From positions 1 through 5,707 of the forward strand of contig JALAGK010000181.1 in assembly GCA_022712475.1 (NCBI GenBank): a stretch of 5,707 bases of DNA, given 5' to 3'. Under the pieces are notes generated by a model. The model worked only from the letters and a program-made list of their open reading frames with translations. It did no database searches and was not told the origin of the DNA. The stretch is from Enterobacteriaceae bacterium. Its GTDB lineage: Bacteria; Pseudomonadota; Gammaproteobacteria; Enterobacterales; Enterobacteriaceae. The translations under genes and the position numbers were made by a program. Below are positions 4,925 through 5,707 of this stretch, in pieces; position 1 is the first letter of the stretch; each line of letters opens with the position of its first letter.

Positions 4925-5134
4925 TTATTCCAACGCAGCGTTAGTAGACTTGAGATGAGTTTCAAACTCTGCGTGGGTCAGCGTGCGTTTGCCCGAAGCG
5001 GTTTTAAGCTTTTTACCTTCATCCTGCAATATGGTGCGGTTTGCCTGGGTCTGTCTTTTACCCAACTTGCGCAGGATATGGTTAAGCTCATGCTCTTCGG
5101 AAAAATTGATGAGTTCTTTGTCGGTATTTGCCAT
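4925..5134 (-). CDS. Small basic helical protein, function unknown
   Basis: I do not recognise this family. The product has 69 residues, begins MANTDKELINFSEEHELNH and ends HLKSTNAALE. It has no Cys, Trp, Tyr or Pro, no signal peptide and no membrane segment; Lys and Arg (12) slightly outnumber Asp and Glu (10), and four His are present. The pattern suggests a mostly helical cytoplasmic protein with two helices around a basic middle (RKLGKRQTQANR, residues 22-33). It is a real gene by context: AGGAG ribosome site, a consensus-spaced promoter upstream and a strong terminator four bases after the stop. Two adjacent ATG codons (5137 and 5134) are possible; 5134 has the better seven-base spacing. 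The promoter -10 resembles that of stationary-phase (sigma S) genes, so a stress role is a guess. No toxin or partner gene is adjacent. Confidence 0.8.
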   Translation of the reverse strand: MANTDKELINFSEEHELNHILRKLGKRQTQANRTILQDEGKKLKTASGKRTLTHAEFETHLKSTNAALE

Positions 5135-5141
5135 CATTACA

Positions 5142-5146
5142 CTCCT
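5142..5146 (-). promoter_or_regulatory. Ribosome binding site of the small gene
   Basis: AGGAG on the minus strand lies four bases from ATG 5137 and seven from ATG 5134. Spacing favours 5134, but both may be used. Confidence 0.7.
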
Positions 5147-5211
5147 GAAAGGATTTAATTCATCACGGCATATCAGCGCTCACACCTTGTGCAAAGCACC
5201 AATCTGCTTTC

Positions 5212-5240
5212 GGTATAGATGGCGAAACAGCGGCTGTCAA
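5212..5240 (-). promoter_or_regulatory. Promoter of the small gene, sigma-70/sigma-S-like
   Basis: On the minus strand TTGACA (5240-5235, perfect) is followed by a 17-base spacer and TATACC (5217-5212). The -10 is preceded by C at the -13 position (5218), giving TCTATACC, close to the CTATACT form preferred by sigma S. The start would be near 5205, about 70 bases before the start codon. The first bases of the -35 are also the end of the porin terminator U tract. Confidence 0.6.
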
Positions 5241-5266
5241 AAACGTAACGGCCCCAAATGGGGCCG
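5241..5266 (-). terminator. Intrinsic terminator of the porin gene
   Basis: CGGCCCC (5249-5255) and GGGGCCG (5260-5266) form a perfect 7-pair GC stem with a four-base loop. On the minus strand it is followed by TTACGTTTTT. It begins nine bases after the porin stop codon, so the porin and the small gene are separate transcription units. Confidence 0.8.
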
Positions 5267-5275
5267 CATCAGACA

Positions 5276-5707
5276 TCAGAAGTTAAGGTTGGCGGTAACA
5301 CCGCCAACAAAGGCGTCGTCCACTTTGCTGACAGCTCCCGGAGCCGAAATATATTGCAGATTTGGGCGTACCTGTAGCCAGTTGGTGACGTGTACGTTGT
5401 AGTAAATTTCGTAGTTGTACTCCGAACCATCCTGAATCGGCAGGTAAGTCGGGCTGTTGTAGTTGCTGACGCCATTGGCGAGGTTCTGAGCGCGTAACAT
5501 CCGCGTGTAATCGGAATTTACATGAATACGACCCGCGCCAATACCGATTTCATCCTGCGGGCGGGCATCAAATGGCCCTTTCCAGGTCAGTGAAATAGAC
5601 TGGTAGTTGTCGGTTTTGGAGGTTTTTTTATCATTCATAACCGCCTGCACTGTTACCCCCAGACCGCGATCGGCACTACCGCCCTGGCTGGTTAGCTGCT
5701 GCTGGGC
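5276..5707 (-). CDS. OprB-type carbohydrate porin, C-terminal part (partial)
   Basis: The window holds the last 143 residues, open to the right edge; the N terminus, signal peptide and most of the barrel are outside. The visible part looks like alternating beta strands of an outer-membrane barrel: NYQSISLTWKGPFDARPQDE, GIGAGRIHV, NYEIYYNVHVTNWLQVRPNL, QYISAPG, and AFVGGVTANLNF. The terminal phenylalanine preceded by alternating hydrophobic residues is the usual C-terminal signature recognised by the BAM complex. The patterns D-NYQS-SL-WKG, the late EIYYNVHVTNWL-VRPNLQYI and the closing G-TANL-F match the carbohydrate-selective porin family OprB, which lets glucose and other sugars through the outer membrane. 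The family is inferred from memory of these motifs. The internal GTG at 5650 is not a start, because the frame is open upstream. Confidence 0.82.
   Translation of the reverse strand, partial: AQQQLTSQGGSADRGLGVTVQAVMNDKKTSKTDNYQSISLTWKGPFDARPQDEIGIGAGRIHVNSDYTRMLRAQNLANGVSNYNSPTYLPIQDGSEYNYEIYYNVHVTNWLQVRPNLQYISAPGAVSKVDDAFVGGVTANLNF

Noticed and set aside
5276..5650. A porin-related gene starting at the GTG at 5650
   Set aside because: The frame stays open to the right edge and the residues before 5650 continue the same barrel-like sequence, so this is the tail of a longer gene.

Overview
The window reads as ordinary chromosomal core DNA of a member of the Enterobacterales (gammaproteobacteria). 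Six consecutive genes match, in content, order and relative orientation, the block that in Escherichia coli runs topA-yciN-sohB-yciK-btuR-rluB (established knowledge, recalled and not searched). The proteins were recognised from family motifs and from recalled resemblance to the E. coli proteins. The genus cannot be fixed from sequence alone; the protein differences suggest it is not E. coli itself. No mobile element, tRNA, rRNA or CRISPR array was seen.

Left to right: the first codons of topA (minus strand, DNA topoisomerase I, running off the left edge); a 400-base divergent regulatory region; yciN (plus, small protein of unknown function); a convergent gap with two terminator-like hairpins; sohB (minus, S49-family membrane peptidase); a divergent promoter region; yciK-btuR (plus, start-stop overlapping pair: an SDR oxidoreductase and the corrinoid adenosyltransferase); a 170-base 3' region with a long hairpin and a strong bidirectional terminator; rluB (minus, 23S rRNA pseudouridine synthase); a 300-base intergenic region rich in inverted repeats; an unrecognised 69-residue protein gene (minus) with its own promoter and terminator; and the 3' end of an OprB-type carbohydrate porin gene (minus), running off the right edge.

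Functionally these are mostly independent housekeeping genes: supercoiling control (topA), membrane protein turnover (sohB), cobalamin adenosylation (btuR) and ribosome maturation (rluB). The only clear operon is yciK-btuR. Convergent pairs are separated by bidirectional terminators.

The conserved block ends at rluB. In E. coli K-12 the next genes on that side are yciQ, yciO and the trp region; here they are replaced by a small orphan gene and a porin, so the right fifth of the window is the accessory or rearranged part. I found no evidence of an undescribed multi-gene system. The items most worth following up are the orphan small protein with a promoter resembling those used by sigma S, the long hairpin in the btuR 3' region, the dyads around the yciK and sohB promoters, and the nested dyad upstream of topA.
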